Assembly (NCBI GenBank): GCA_022478985.1
Contig: JAKSZP010000150.1
Coordinates: forward strand, 1 to 64,000
Direction of reading: 5' to 3'
Length of the DNA: 64,000 bases
Source of the DNA: Massospora cicadina
Lineage: Eukaryota; Entomophthoromycota; Entomophthoromycetes; Entomophthorales; Entomophthoraceae
A program made the position numbers and the translations under genes. The notes beneath the pieces are model-generated. The model ran no database searches. It was not told where the DNA came from and worked only from the letters and a program-made list of their open reading frames with translations. Below, piece after piece: positions 1 to 9,338 of this stretch. Position 1 is the stretch's first letter, and each line of letters begins with the position of its first letter.

Positions 1-111
1 GATCTAAAGGGGTGCATGACTCTGTCAAACTTAACAGCTAGAGCTAAGGGCCTTGCATTGACTATTTAAAATAAGGTCCACCCCCCTTCAGGGCGTTGGC
101 CAAAGCATTCT
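1..111. repeat. Edge fragment with a dispersed repeat
   Basis: This short stretch precedes the GY-A LTR. Bases 4-58 match 25272-25327 closely in the same orientation, with the shared core AAAGGGGTGCATGA followed by further matching blocks. It is therefore part of a dispersed element. I cannot assign it to a protein family. The last 25 bases resemble GY-B near 6235-6250 (a shared GGCCAAAGCATT), but that match is short. Confidence 0.5.
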
Positions 112-864
112 TGTGGGAAACCAGCTTATTTTTGCTCACTGGCGCATTCCACCGGCTGGTTTCCATAAATATAGATAAAGATAAAATAAAAAGCGCTAAT
201 AAAATTGGATTTTTATGATTTTATTATATGCACAATAAGGGGAAAATTGATGATCCTTGACCTCTGACTATCTAGTATTTAAAGTAATTTCAAGGGTCAA
301 GGGAGAAGTTGGGAATATGTTCAGAATAGCTGAACCTAGTCTGAATTAGGAAATATGCAGAAAGAGCATATTATAACTTGGGAACTCGCTTCTGGGCACT
401 GGAACAAAGAAAGAGGAATTCTGATTGGCCCAAATGTACCTGAGAGGTAATATTTTTATAAATTTAAGCCAATCACCATCTGATAAATTTATTGCACCTT
501 GGCGACCCCCGCCAAGCCTATAAAAGGGGTGGATCCCCACGCAGGTGCGTTGGATGACTCCATTGGGTTTGGGAGAGTGCCTTCCAATGATTCCCCTGAG
601 GTCCATGGTAAGGTCAGAGTAATCTGACTGGCCAATTCAATAACTATGCCCATACAGGTTTTGAACTGGTGTTTCCCCAATTAATGGGGTTCCACTAAGA
701 ATCATCCAGGGACTTTTGCCAATTTTCACAACTTTCTCACCTTTATTTTTAATAAACGAACTTTTAATGACATCAGAAAATTGCAAATGGCCAACATTTC
801 CTTTTTCAGCAGAACTCGACCTACAGCATTCTTAATTTTAGGCTGCAAAGGTAAATATCTGACA
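112..864 (-). repeat. GY-A 3' LTR
   Basis: This 753-bp LTR aligns along its length with 13549-14171 joined to 19459-19588. In sense orientation it starts TGTCAG (at 864) and ends CCCACA (at 112). A polypurine tract CTTGAAGGGGG lies just inside it, seen on the plus strand as CCCCCTTCAAG at 867-877. The sense 3' end carries a perfect 10-bp inverted repeat, GGAAACCAGC (116-125) and GCTGGTTTCC (155-164). It also holds a 7-bp hairpin at 498-516 beside a TATAAAAG on the opposite strand. Confidence 0.85.
498..526. promoter_or_regulatory. LTR hairpin beside a TATAAAAG box
   Basis: CTTGGCG (498-504) and CGCCAAG (510-516) form a perfect 7-bp stem with a 5-base loop. TATAAAAG follows at 519-526, reading on the strand opposite to the element's genes. 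In sense orientation AATAAA lies just past the hairpin. The same arrangement recurs in the other GY-A LTR (TATAAAAG at 13954-13961) and, with a compensatory stem change, in the GY-F LTR near 40003-40035. It could be an antisense promoter, an RNA structure near the poly(A) site, or both. Function is inferred only. Confidence 0.4.
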
Positions 865-1100
865 TCACCCCCTTCAAGAATGTTGAGGGCAAGTAGGTCT
901 GAAGGAAACGGCTATGTACATAATTAATAGTGATACCAGTAGCTAGATTTTTGATAGAGTACTCATTTCCTCTCTTGTAGGTGATGGTAAAAGGACCCCC
1001 CCATATTGTTCCAAATTTACCGCTTCTAGTGGTGATGCATTTATAGTAGTACAACACCATGTCAGAAACTTGGAAAGTGGGTAGGGGGGTTTAGGACTCA
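821..1100 (-). pseudogene. GY-A polyprotein C-terminal (post-integrase, SH3-like) domain
   Basis: The minus-strand frame encodes the short beta-rich domain that follows the gypsy integrase core, with the pattern LYYYKC...GKFGTIWGGPFTITYKR. This matches the usual 'pathway/rigid linker, W-x-GPF' module that contributes to target binding. The frame runs past the polypurine tract and stops inside the 3' LTR, as is common when pol overlaps the LTR edge. A homologous stretch occurs in GY-F at about 39550-39640. The domain call rests on position and pattern. Confidence 0.6.
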
Positions 1101-1379
1101 TTTGCAGCCTGCCCTTCTTTTGTTACTGTTTTGGATAAATTGGTCATAGCTTCAGATTGGAGTTGAATTATGCATTGAGCCAATCTCCTCATAACTTTCT
1201 CTGATTTCTCAACTCTAGAAGAGAATACATCCTTAGCTAAGAGGGAAAGTATGCCTGGTTCCCGCTCTTACATGATACGGAATGGAGACATTTTCAAAAT
1301 CTGGTGATAGCTAATCTAGTATGCCATAAGAGCACTAGGTAAGTATTGTTCCCAGTGAAGAGGATCAGATGAGGCAGTT

Positions 1380-1900
1380 TTCAAAGAATGGAATCAAGGT
1401 TCCATTTGATCTTTCCACAGTCCCATTAGTGGATGGGTTATATGGAGCTGAGAAAAGTTGTTCTTCTATGGAAGTGGCCAGAATTTTGACTACTCTGGAG
1501 GGTAAGTTCTTGCCATTATCGCAGAGTAGTACTTAGGGGCAACCGTGACAAGTGAAAATGTGTTGATGTAAAAAGGTGGCGGTGGCCTTAGCTATTTGAG
1601 CAGGAAGAGCCACGGCTTCAACCCACTTAGTGAGGTGGTCAATAGCTACTAGTATAAATCTGTTTCCACTAGTAGACTGAGGAAGGGGACCTATTACATC
1701 TAAGCTGATGGTGTGGAATGGTTGTTGTGGGGTAGTTGGTTGATATTGTATTTAGACATGAAGCCAGATTGCTTCTTACAAGTAAGGTAGGATTCCAAAA
1801 CATCAAATATAGATTCCATTATTCCATCCCAGTAAAAATGATTCTTAATCCATTCATAGGTTTTTTAGCCCCTCCATGACCTAGGGTAGAATGTGCTTCT
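1380..1900 (-). pseudogene. GY-A integrase (decayed)
   Basis: The integrase would insert the cDNA into the genome. Read on the minus strand, a zinc-binding N-terminus is visible near 1750-1900 (HSTLGHGG, then a degraded Cys pair). The catalytic core follows near 1420-1660: a DHLTKWVEA segment, a CDN segment, and then the NPSTNGTVER motif that carries the catalytic Glu at about 1415-1440. The frame contains several stops and shifts. It lies directly downstream of RNase H, as expected for Ty3/gypsy. GY-F and GY-G carry homologous cores. Confidence 0.7.
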
Positions 1901-2531
1901 AATATAGCAGGTACACGCTCCAAGGGTCGAAGGTAAGGTAGCCATTTTGTCCCCACCTGCTTATACAACTTCCCATCTTCAACTTTAGTGTTATGGGAGT
2001 GCCGGGATAACATCTTTTAAACAGGCTCATTCTCATCCTCCCATTCACTGGGGTCATTGAAAGGTCATGTAACCTCTCTGCCTCACTATTATTCAGGTGA
2101 AGCACTGGTAGCCTAGTTAATTCATCAACATTCAAGTGACAGGTTCCAGCACAGCATTTGATCTTCATGTCATAAGGCTGGAGTTTTAGAGCCCAGTAAG
2201 CTAGCCGACCAGTAGGATCCTTCATGTTCTGTAACCACTTTAGAGATGCGTGGTCAGTAACTACAGCGAAGGTGGATCCATAGAGAAAAGGGTGGTAGTG
2301 CTTTACAGCCAACAGAACAGCAAGGCACTCCTTCTCAGTTACACTGTAGTTGCGTTCCGCTTTTGACAGCATCTTACTAAAATAGGATACAGGATCATCC
2401 ACACCGTGTTCATCTAATTGGGCTAAGATGGCCCCAACGGCATAGTGTGAGGTGTCAGTGAACAAGATGAAAGGTTTATTATAATCAGGGTGCCACAAAA
2501 TAGGACGTTGCTGAAGTAGTTGCTTCATCAT
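1899..2531 (-). pseudogene. GY-A RNase H domain of Pol
   Basis: A 210-codon open frame encodes the RNase H that degrades the RNA strand of the RNA/DNA hybrid during reverse transcription. It begins just after the RT thumb (HPDYNKPFILFTDTS) and carries the conserved TDTS, KAERNYSVTEKECLAV and VTDHASLKWL segments. It then runs into the linker to integrase. The first catalytic Asp is in FTDTS, Glu in EKECLA, and Asp in VTDHA. A frame change separates it from the RT frame at about 2530-2590. The C-terminal 60 codons are probably out of the true frame. Confidence 0.8.
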
Positions 2532-2588
2532 CTCAAAAGAAGCCTTTTGTTCAGCACCCCAATAGAAAGGGGTATTCTTGGTTAGTAG

Positions 2589-3420
2589 TCAGACAGGGGG
2601 CTCACTGAGTTGAGTGAACTTAGGGATGATCTCATGGTAATACCCCATCATCCCTAGAAATACCTGAATATCCCGTAGATTTTTAGGGGCCGGCATCTTT
2701 GAGATGGCTTCAACCTTATCCTGCATGGGTTGAATTCCTTCTTGAGAAATGGAGTGACCAAGGAAATCGAGTTTCCTTTGGAAGAAGGTACACTTTGAGG
2801 GCTTCAACTTTATATTAGACTGACGTAACCGTTGAAACACCTCCTTCAAGTGATCAAAATGTTCATTAAAGGTTTTTGAGAACACCATGATGTCATCAAG
2901 ATAGACAATGACACAAGTCAGCTTAGGGTCCCGTAAAATGTTATTAATTGCATGCTGGAAAGAGGCAGGTGCGTTGCACAACCCTTGAGGTAGTCGTGCG
3001 GGTTGAAAGAGACCTTCACTACAGATAATAGCGCATTTCTCCTGATCTTGAGGAGAAAGGTCCATTTTCCAATAGCCGCTAACTAAGTCCATGGCAGAAA
3101 TTAAATTAGAGCCTGAGAGTTGGGCCAAGGCATCATCAATACGAGGAAGAGGATAGCTATCCTTTTTTGTGAGGCTATTTAGCCTGCAGTAATCCATGAC
3201 TATTCGATGTCCTCCATTCTTCTTTTTTATTAACAAGGGAGGGGAAGACCAGGTGCTTTATGAAAGAACTAACAACCCCGCATTGAGTAACTGCTGAAGT
3301 TCTGTCCTCATTTGCTGCTCTTACACTTTGATTTGCGATAAGGTTTTGACCAAATGGGATGGGCATCACCCACATCAATGGAGTGGCACCAATCCTTCAT
3401 GTGGCCATAGTCAGTATCAT
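2589..3420 (-). pseudogene. GY-A reverse transcriptase
   Basis: A 215-codon open frame (2589-3236) carries gypsy RT motifs in order: DYCRLN, YPLPRIDD, SAMDLVSGYWK, LPQGLCNAPASFQ, the catalytic YLDD (2892-2903), then LKPSKCTFF, FLGH and VFLGMMGYY. A shift near 3237 separates it from the RT N-terminus, which is visible in another frame at 3175-3420. The RT makes cDNA from the element RNA. It is closest within this window to GY-F (37319-38060) and GY-G (43938-44804), which share its primer-binding site type. Confidence 0.85.
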
Positions 3421-4083
3421 ATTTGGAAAATATGTCACTACCATCATCAAGGAGAGTATAAACTTTTTCCAGATCATCTGGGGTCAGCTCATTTGAGATA
3501 TGGACGTTGGGTAAGGTACATACCAGTTAGCCGTTGGCAGGCCCATATCCATCATAGTTTTAATGAAGTGAATTTGTTTAATGTCCTCCACAGGGACTAA
3601 TAAGCCTCTGCCAATCTTCTGGTGTTTTTTTACAACTATGTCCTTGGAGGTAAGTTCCCAAATAGCAAGGTAATGTGTCTTTGATAAGCAGGGTCTAGAA
3701 TGCCAGACAATACATGAGGCTCCAGAGGACTGACACCCTCAATACTAACAAGGTGCAATAAACAGTGACGTGAGATTCATAGCGTGACTTTTGTGTCAAT
3801 CATTCGTTGTTCACCAGGCTAGATCACGACCTCATCTGCAGCATAAAAAGAGATACCTTCCCTAGCATTCACTGAATCAGGCAGATTCTTTGTGTGACGC
3901 CCAGAAGTGGTATAAGATAAAGGTATTGCTGCGTAGGGGGTATTCAACCAAGCAAGTGTATTCGTGCTTATTGAACTTTTTATTGGATAATAATAGCGGG
4001 ACTTCATAGTTGAGCAATGAGAGGTAACCTTGCTTCAGGTTGATTATTCCTTCATACTCAATTATAAACTGAGTGCTGATGAG
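3421..4083 (-). pseudogene. GY-A protease C-terminus and protease-RT linker
   Basis: This stretch joins the RT to the point where GY-B was inserted. Read on the minus strand, the bases next to the GY-B junction encode a LLIGT-like segment (MLISTQFI, then YEGIINL) that follows the active site in gypsy proteases. The other half of the protease is at 12084-12359. The linker at 3430-3560 aligns with 37080-37200 in GY-F, which confirms the family relation. Several frame breaks occur. Confidence 0.55.
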
Positions 4084-4088
4084 CATAT
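4084..4088. repeat. GY-B target-site duplication, left (CATAT)
   Basis: CATAT stands immediately before the left GY-B LTR, and the same five bases follow the right LTR at 12079-12083. Five bases is the normal duplication size for Ty3/gypsy integrases. Confidence 0.85.
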
Positions 4089-4800
4089 TGTCATGGATTT
4101 GGCTGATAAGAATTAGACTGGGCTCCCAGTCTGGGTGTGTGAGCACCCAGTGGAGAGCCCAGAATGCCAAAGGCACAGCGGTCTGAGCGACTTGAAGTAG
4201 GGGAAATCTATTGAGGACGTAAGGAAAGTAAAGGTTCATTAATGTACTGAAGGCCCCCATGGCAAACCAGATGGTTGCAATGGGGGCAACCGTGAGTCTT
4301 GTGGGGGCAACCCCCAAGGGCAGGAGAGGTGGAGAGGATGACGACTCCTCCAGGGTTTGTGGTTGCTGGCCTTCAGCTTCGAACAGGTGAGTCTGCGCAC
4401 CAACGAGGGGCGGCACAGGGGCCGCTGCACAAACAGGGGTGCAGGTGGAGAGGGAAACAGACATGCGGTGAGCGTTAGGGCTGAGCTCCCCTTGGGCGGG
4501 GTGCTTTGGGGTCCCCAGGTGGGTGGGGCCAGTAGTGAATGAGCCAGGTATGGGGGCCAAGTTTGTGAGCACTGGGGCAGGGGCGCCCTGGTGCTGCTCC
4601 AACAGGGGAGCAGTCTCAGAGATACCAACAACAGAGCAAACAGTCAGATTTGCATTAGACAGATGTGTGGAAGTGGATGAATTTTCATTAGACAAATATG
4701 CAAAAGTGGACGGATTTGCATTAGATGGATACACAAAAGTGGATGGAGAATCGACTTTGTCATCAGGGGCAAAACGGTCCTGGAAGATACAATCCGCCAC
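4089..4800 (-). CDS. Sense ORF inside the GY-B LTR, unknown product
   Basis: The minus strand of this LTR is open from about 4800 to the LTR end, some 237 codons, before it runs on into GY-A sequence. The same frame is largely open in the other LTR (10407-11161), broken there once by a single-base deletion near 10652. The predicted product is rich in Pro, Ser and Thr. It has an 11-residue repeat near its N-terminus (pattern ...YPSNANPST...) and a hydrophobic C-terminal stretch. I recognise no domain. It may be a real accessory product or simply an unbroken GC-rich frame. Confidence 0.3.
4648..4750. repeat. 33-bp minisatellite in the GY-B LTR
   Basis: Three tandem 33-bp units (starting about 4648, 4680 and 4713) share GATTTGCATTAGA followed by AAAGTGGA. 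The other LTR has only two units, at about 10951-11016. The period is 11 codons in the sense ORF, so copy-number change keeps the frame. Confidence 0.75.
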
Positions 4801-5798
4801 TGTGTGGTGGGGTCAAGTGACCAGATGACCCAGTCAGTGAACATTGGGATGAGTATCTGGATAGTGGCATACTTTGCTGGATCGATCAGCAGAATTTTAA
4901 TAAAGTAAACAGATGTAGGCGCGGCAAGGTATCTGGGGTATTCGAGTTTTTATTTGGCGCAAAGTGTGGGAAAATTAGAGGATGAACTGACAACTGCCCC
5001 TCAACAGGGCAGTTGCCTTAAGTATGGGGAGAATCACATAGTGGGGATGCTGAGGGATTGGGTGATTGGGAATCAGTGGTGGGATTTGGTTAGCTGGTGG
5101 GGAGGAGGGCAGAAGGATGTCCAAAATCTTGGCAAAAATAAAAAAAAACTTTTGCATATTTTTCCAAATTTTGGGGCCAAACCAGGTTGATGGTACCAAT
5201 CTGGGCCCTGACCATTTGAGTCATCCTGTTCATATGGTTTGGATTTCCTGAATTTGTCCGGGGGGCTGTGGCCATGGTGCTGGGTCATTCACAACCTGGT
5301 CCAAACTCTCGATCTGACTATTTGCGCAATCTGAACTTCCTGGATCCATCCTGGGAAGTAGGGGCAACTGGTCTGAGTTGCTTGCAACCTGGTTCAAAAC
5401 CCAAATCATGCGCCAATCTGATTTCCAGCCCTGGCCAGTCCAGCCTGGCTCCTCTAGCCCAGAATTTGCAGACTGGGCTCCGACACTAGTACTGGCTATT
5501 TCCTCAAAATTTTGGCATGCTTTCCCTGGTGAGTGGGGGTCCCAGGGGCCCGCCCATGGCCCCTGGCTTGCATAATCTCCTGGCAGGCCCCCTCTATTAG
5601 ACTTACCAGGGTTAAGGAGGGAGGAAGGGGAGAAACCTGGTTGTCTTTAGGGGAAGGGAAGTCACCCAGCGCTCATCTATCACATGCGCCAAGTCACTCA
5701 ACTGCGACAGGTGATCCACTTGGGCCTTTGGACCCCTTTTTGTCCGAAAGGGGTGTTGCTCCCTATCCAGTTGCAGGGGCTGGTCCTCAGGACTTACA

Positions 5799-5822
5799 CT
5801 ACCCTTTTTTTTGACAGGGAGG
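5799..5822 (-). other. GY-B polypurine tract
   Basis: Just inside the 3' LTR the sense strand reads AAAAAAAAGGGTAG. A purine run in this position primes plus-strand DNA synthesis in LTR elements. Confidence 0.6.
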
Positions 5823-6071
5823 AGGCCCCCACCTGAGGCATGGACCAAGGCATAGTTCTTGTGCCTCTCTGGGAGCTTTATGGCCAGGATAGCCTCAATC
5901 TTCTGGGGGGGATGGGGAGCTGCTGGGTGGGAGGTGTGGAATTCCTCTATCAGGTCCTTGCAATTTGTGCAATCGTGTGCAATCACCCAGCTGTTCTCAT
6001 AAGAGGGGTAGCCTTTCCAGGCAACCAGGTATTATATGGATCTGCGGGACCTCCGGGAAGCCATTATATCT

Positions 6072-6305
6072 TTACCTCCACTTCCTGGGATTCCCCAACG
6101 AGGATTGGCTTGGTGATGTTGACCTTTCCCCTTTGAAGGGGGTCAGGAGGGAGGTATGGAAGACATTATGCTGCTTCCAATGAACGGGAAGCTTCAAACG
6201 GTAGGCTCCATTGCCTAAGTCTTTCTCAACCTCAAAGGGGCCAAAGCATTTGGCTGCAAGTTTTTGGGTGGGGGCTTTCAAGGGAAGATTGCGGGTGTCC
6301 AGCAT
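6072..6305 (-). pseudogene. GY-B integrase C-terminal (SH3/chromo-like) module
   Basis: The minus-strand frame encodes the module that follows the integrase core in Tf/sushi-type elements: LAAKCFGPFEV, then NGAYRLKLPVHW, then HNVFHTSLL. These elements often end with a chromodomain that tethers integration to chromatin. The region beyond (5830-6070) could hold one, but I cannot support a full chromodomain. GY-H carries the equivalent at 63200-63400. Confidence 0.65.
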
Positions 6306-6381
6306 GAGGGAGCCAAATTCAATCTCGTGTCAGGTAGGCGCTTCCATTCAGCAAACTTTTTGTAGTCCTTGATGGACTTTG

Positions 6382-7300
6382 TCAAATTTTCGCAAACCAG
6401 GTTATGTGTCTCATGGAGTGCACACATGCGGTCTTTGGCTGCAGGGACTGTGAGGAGAGCTGGGGGCCAATTTGGAAGGAGGGGTTGTAACCCAGGGTGG
6501 CCTCAAAGGGGGAGAGGTTGGTTGAGGAGTGGAGTGAATTGTTATATGCAAACTGTGTAAGGGGAAGGTCCTTGGCCCAAGTGTCTTGCGAGGCTGTCAC
6601 ATAACAACGCAGATACTGCTCCAGTACCTGGTTCACCCGCTCAGTCTGCCCATTGGACTGGGGGTGGTAGGCAGTATATCTGCAGGGCTTGATGCTGAGG
6701 AGGGTTAGCAACTCTTCCCAGAACCAGGCGTTGAACTGGAGTCCCCTGTCGCTCACTATCTCTTTGGGGAGATCAAACATGGCAAAGACATTGTTGACAA
6801 ATAAATTTGCGGTCTGCACCGCGGTAATAGAGGAGAGACAGGAGATGAAGAGTGAAAACTTGGTAAATTGATCTACGACTACCATGATAGCATCCAAGCC
6901 ATTTGAGGGGGGGGAGCTCCACGATGAAGTCCACTGAGACTGAGGTCCATGGGCCTTCAGTTTGCTGCAGGGGGTGTAGCAACCCCTTCTTCCCAGAATG
7001 ATATGATTTTTCCCGGGCGCAGGTGACACAGTGGGAGATCCATGAGGGAATGTCCTTTGAGGACCTCGGACAATTATAAGTTCTATTTATGAGATCCGCG
7101 CACTTCTTGATGCCAGGGTGCCCAACAGTCTGGGGGACATGGTGTTCCTTGATAACACAGTTATATAGGGATGGGGGGACCTAAACCTGATTGTGGAACC
7201 AGATGGTTCCCTCCTGCAAAGTATATGGGGCTCTCTTCTGACTCATAGACTATAAGTCAGTATAAAGCTCTAATCCTTCAGGGCAACAGGTCTGGGAAGT
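6382..7300 (-). pseudogene. GY-B integrase
   Basis: The zinc-binding CVTC pair lies near 7020-7035, and the H pair further upstream is degraded. The core follows: SVDFIVELPP with the first catalytic Asp, VVVDQFTKFSLF, VSDRGLQF with the second Asp, and HPQSNGQTERVNQVLEQYL with the Glu. I count 35 residues between the second Asp and the Glu, the canonical D35E spacing. A run of eight G at 6907-6914 coincides with a frame change that separates the first Asp from the rest. The downstream half is a 215-codon open frame. Confidence 0.85.
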
Positions 7301-7479
7301 GAGGATGCGGAGGAGGAGCGGAGCGTCTGAGGCAAGGTCTGCAAAAGCTACTGTTGGGGGGGCCAAGGAGAGGATTTGGGAGGAGGGCACTACAGTAGTA
7401 AGCTCTAGCGGGTCCTCTCCATCATCAGGTTTTAGAGATGGGTTCCAGCTAAGCATGTTTAGCAACACGTTCAGGGGGC

Positions 7480-8033
7480 CTTTTATGAATTCATATTTAA
7501 AATGAAACCCACATAGATCCTGTTATGTGCAAGTTTGCTGGTGCCCCAACTTCTGGGGTTTGCGGTAGTATAGTAATGCCTTATGGTCAGTCCAAATGGT
7601 GTTTTTTATGCTGGGCGCCCTGCAGGAGGTATCACCAGTGGGTGAGCGATCACAACACTGCTGCTAGCTCCTTGTCGTATATTGGCCATGCTTGTTCTGT
7701 GGAGGTGAATTTGCGGGAGTAGTAGGCCACTGGGTGCTCGACCCCCTCATGCTCCTGTAGCAGCATGGCGCCCACCACAACTGATGAGGCGTCGCAGGCT
7801 ACTATAAAGGGGCGGGAGGTGTTGGAATGCCTCAAGACTGGGGCAGTGAGGAAGACCTCTTTGATGGACTCAAAGGCCTGCTGGCATTCTGGGGACCACT
7901 TGAAGGGGGCGTTCTTCCCAGTGAGGGGGTGAAGGGGGGCCGCCAGCTGGGCGAGGGCTGGGAAGATTTTTTTAAGAAAGTGATGGTGCCAAGAAAACTT
8001 CAAAGTTGTTTTTGTGTAGTTGGGGTAATCCAA
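7480..8033 (-). pseudogene. GY-B RNase H
   Basis: The minus strand encodes the end of the RT thumb (FPALAQLAAPLHPLTGK, then FKWSPECQQAFESIK) and the RNase H start: TRPFIVACDASSVVVGAMLLQ, then HPVAYYSRKFTSTEQAWPIYDKELAA. The first catalytic Asp is in ACDAS and the Glu in DKELAA. The frame breaks at about 7650, and the remaining part lies in other frames to about 7480. An equivalent segment is present in GY-C at 21409-21660. Confidence 0.75.
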
Positions 8034-8700
8034 GACTGGATTGCTTCGAGCTTAGAAGGGGAACAGCATACCCATCCTTCAGGACGAGGTTACCTAAGAA
8101 GGTCACTTCATCCCAGAAAAATTCGCACTTTGAGGGTTTTATGAAGAGCCCTGCCTTGTGGAGGGCTGCCACCACTGCTTCTAGATCCTTGGCGTGTTGC
8201 TCTAAGGTAGGGGAGTGGATCAGAATATCATCAATGTAGGCTACAACGCATGAGAAGCACAAGTCCCCAAGCACATCATCGATGAGGCGCTGGAAGGTGG
8301 CCAGAGAATTCTTCAGTCTAAAGGGCATCATATTGAACTGTTAAAGACCCTGGCAGATGTGAATAGCTGTGAGCCACTCCGGTTCTCTCGCCACCCTCAC
8401 CTGGTTAAAGGCGTTCACCAGATCCAAATTCGAGAAGACCCAGGATTTGGTGACAGCTTGGGCGATGGTTCGCTCTAAGGGTAAAGGGTAGGGGTCAGGG
8501 ATGGTGGTGTTGTTGAGGTGGCCATAGTCGACGCAAGGGTTCAGGGTGCCATCTGCTTTCTGAGCGAAAACTATAGGGGAGGCGACAGGGGAAGAATTCT
8601 TAATAAGCCACCCCTTCTCTAACATCTCATATAGCCAAATCCTCAAAGCCTTGTCCTCTTCCTCAGTGTAAGGTAGAGGGGGCAATAGATCTTGACTAGA
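8034..8700 (-). pseudogene. GY-B reverse transcriptase
   Basis: RT motifs appear in order: YTEEEDKALRIWL, GWLIKNSSPVASPIVFAQK, VDYGHLN, PYPLP, SNLDLVNAFNQVRV, MMPFRLKNSLATFQRLI, the catalytic YIDD (8227-8238), and IKPSKCEFF...FLGNLVLKDG. One in-frame TAA at about 8341 interrupts the protein between the DLVNAF and MPF motifs. A frameshift near 8040-8090 separates RT from RNase H. GY-H has a closely related RT. Confidence 0.85.
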
Positions 8701-9338
8701 TTGACCGTCAGCTGAAATGTTAGGTCATATTTGGAGTGAAGGGGGATCTTGGAAGCCAGTGACATATCGAAGATAGACTTATAGGGGTTAGGAAGGGAGG
8801 GAAGTCCGAAGGGAGGTCAATAGGAGTGGGATCAGTGGGGGAAATGGAGCCAAGGGATGTGCCCAGGGGGAGGGTTTTTAACAAGGGAAACTCCACTCAA
8901 CTTGCGGTTTGAGAACAACCTGGAGTTATTTGCAAGGTTAATGCAGACCTGCTGGCGCCACCACCAGCTCACCCCCAAGATCACGTGGTAGAGAAAGTCC
9001 TGTACGGCTGAGAAGTGGTCACTAAACCCAAAATTTTGAACGGAGAATTGCAATGGGAGTCAGATGCGGTAGGACTTCATGGGCTCTGATGAAGCGCCCA
9101 GGACTGATGAGGCTTCTTCCATCGCCAGGTCCAAGGAACGTGCCACACTGAGGTCGATAAAGTTGCCTGCCGCTCTGGTGTCAAGGAGGGCTTGCACAGT
9201 GATTTCGCCTGACTCTGAGGGGAAGGAGATAGGGAACAAGAAGTAGGCTTTATCCTCTTTATTGGGATGTGGGAGAGAGAGGGCAGCCAAGGAGGGGGCA
9301 TGACCCATCATCAGAAGAGATTGACCAAGAGGCGCCAA
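8701..9338 (-). pseudogene. GY-B protease and linker
   Basis: The minus frame at 9060-9338 contains an aspartic-protease-like segment, VQALLDTRAAGNFIDLSVARSL. The expected DTGA active site reads DTRA (9171-9182), consistent with one G-to-A change, so this copy would be catalytically dead. A linker to RT with SDHFSAVQDFLYHVILGVSW follows at 8832-9053. The equivalent region in GY-C keeps DTGA at 22985-22996. Confidence 0.7.

Larger units (their letters stand above)
4089..5798 (-). repeat. GY-B 3' LTR (1,710 bp)
   Basis: This LTR aligns over its whole length with 10419-12078. The two largest differences are a 33-bp unit near 4713-4745 and a 21-bp segment near 4290-4312, both present here and absent from the other LTR. 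Both are multiples of three and lie in a sense reading frame. The terminal bases on the plus strand are TGTCAT and TTACA. Confidence 0.9.

Noticed and set aside
3877..4800. A 307-codon minus-strand ORF as a single gene
   Set aside because: It crosses the GY-B LTR end at 4089. The N-terminal three quarters are LTR sequence and the rest is GY-A protease linker, so it is a junction artefact.
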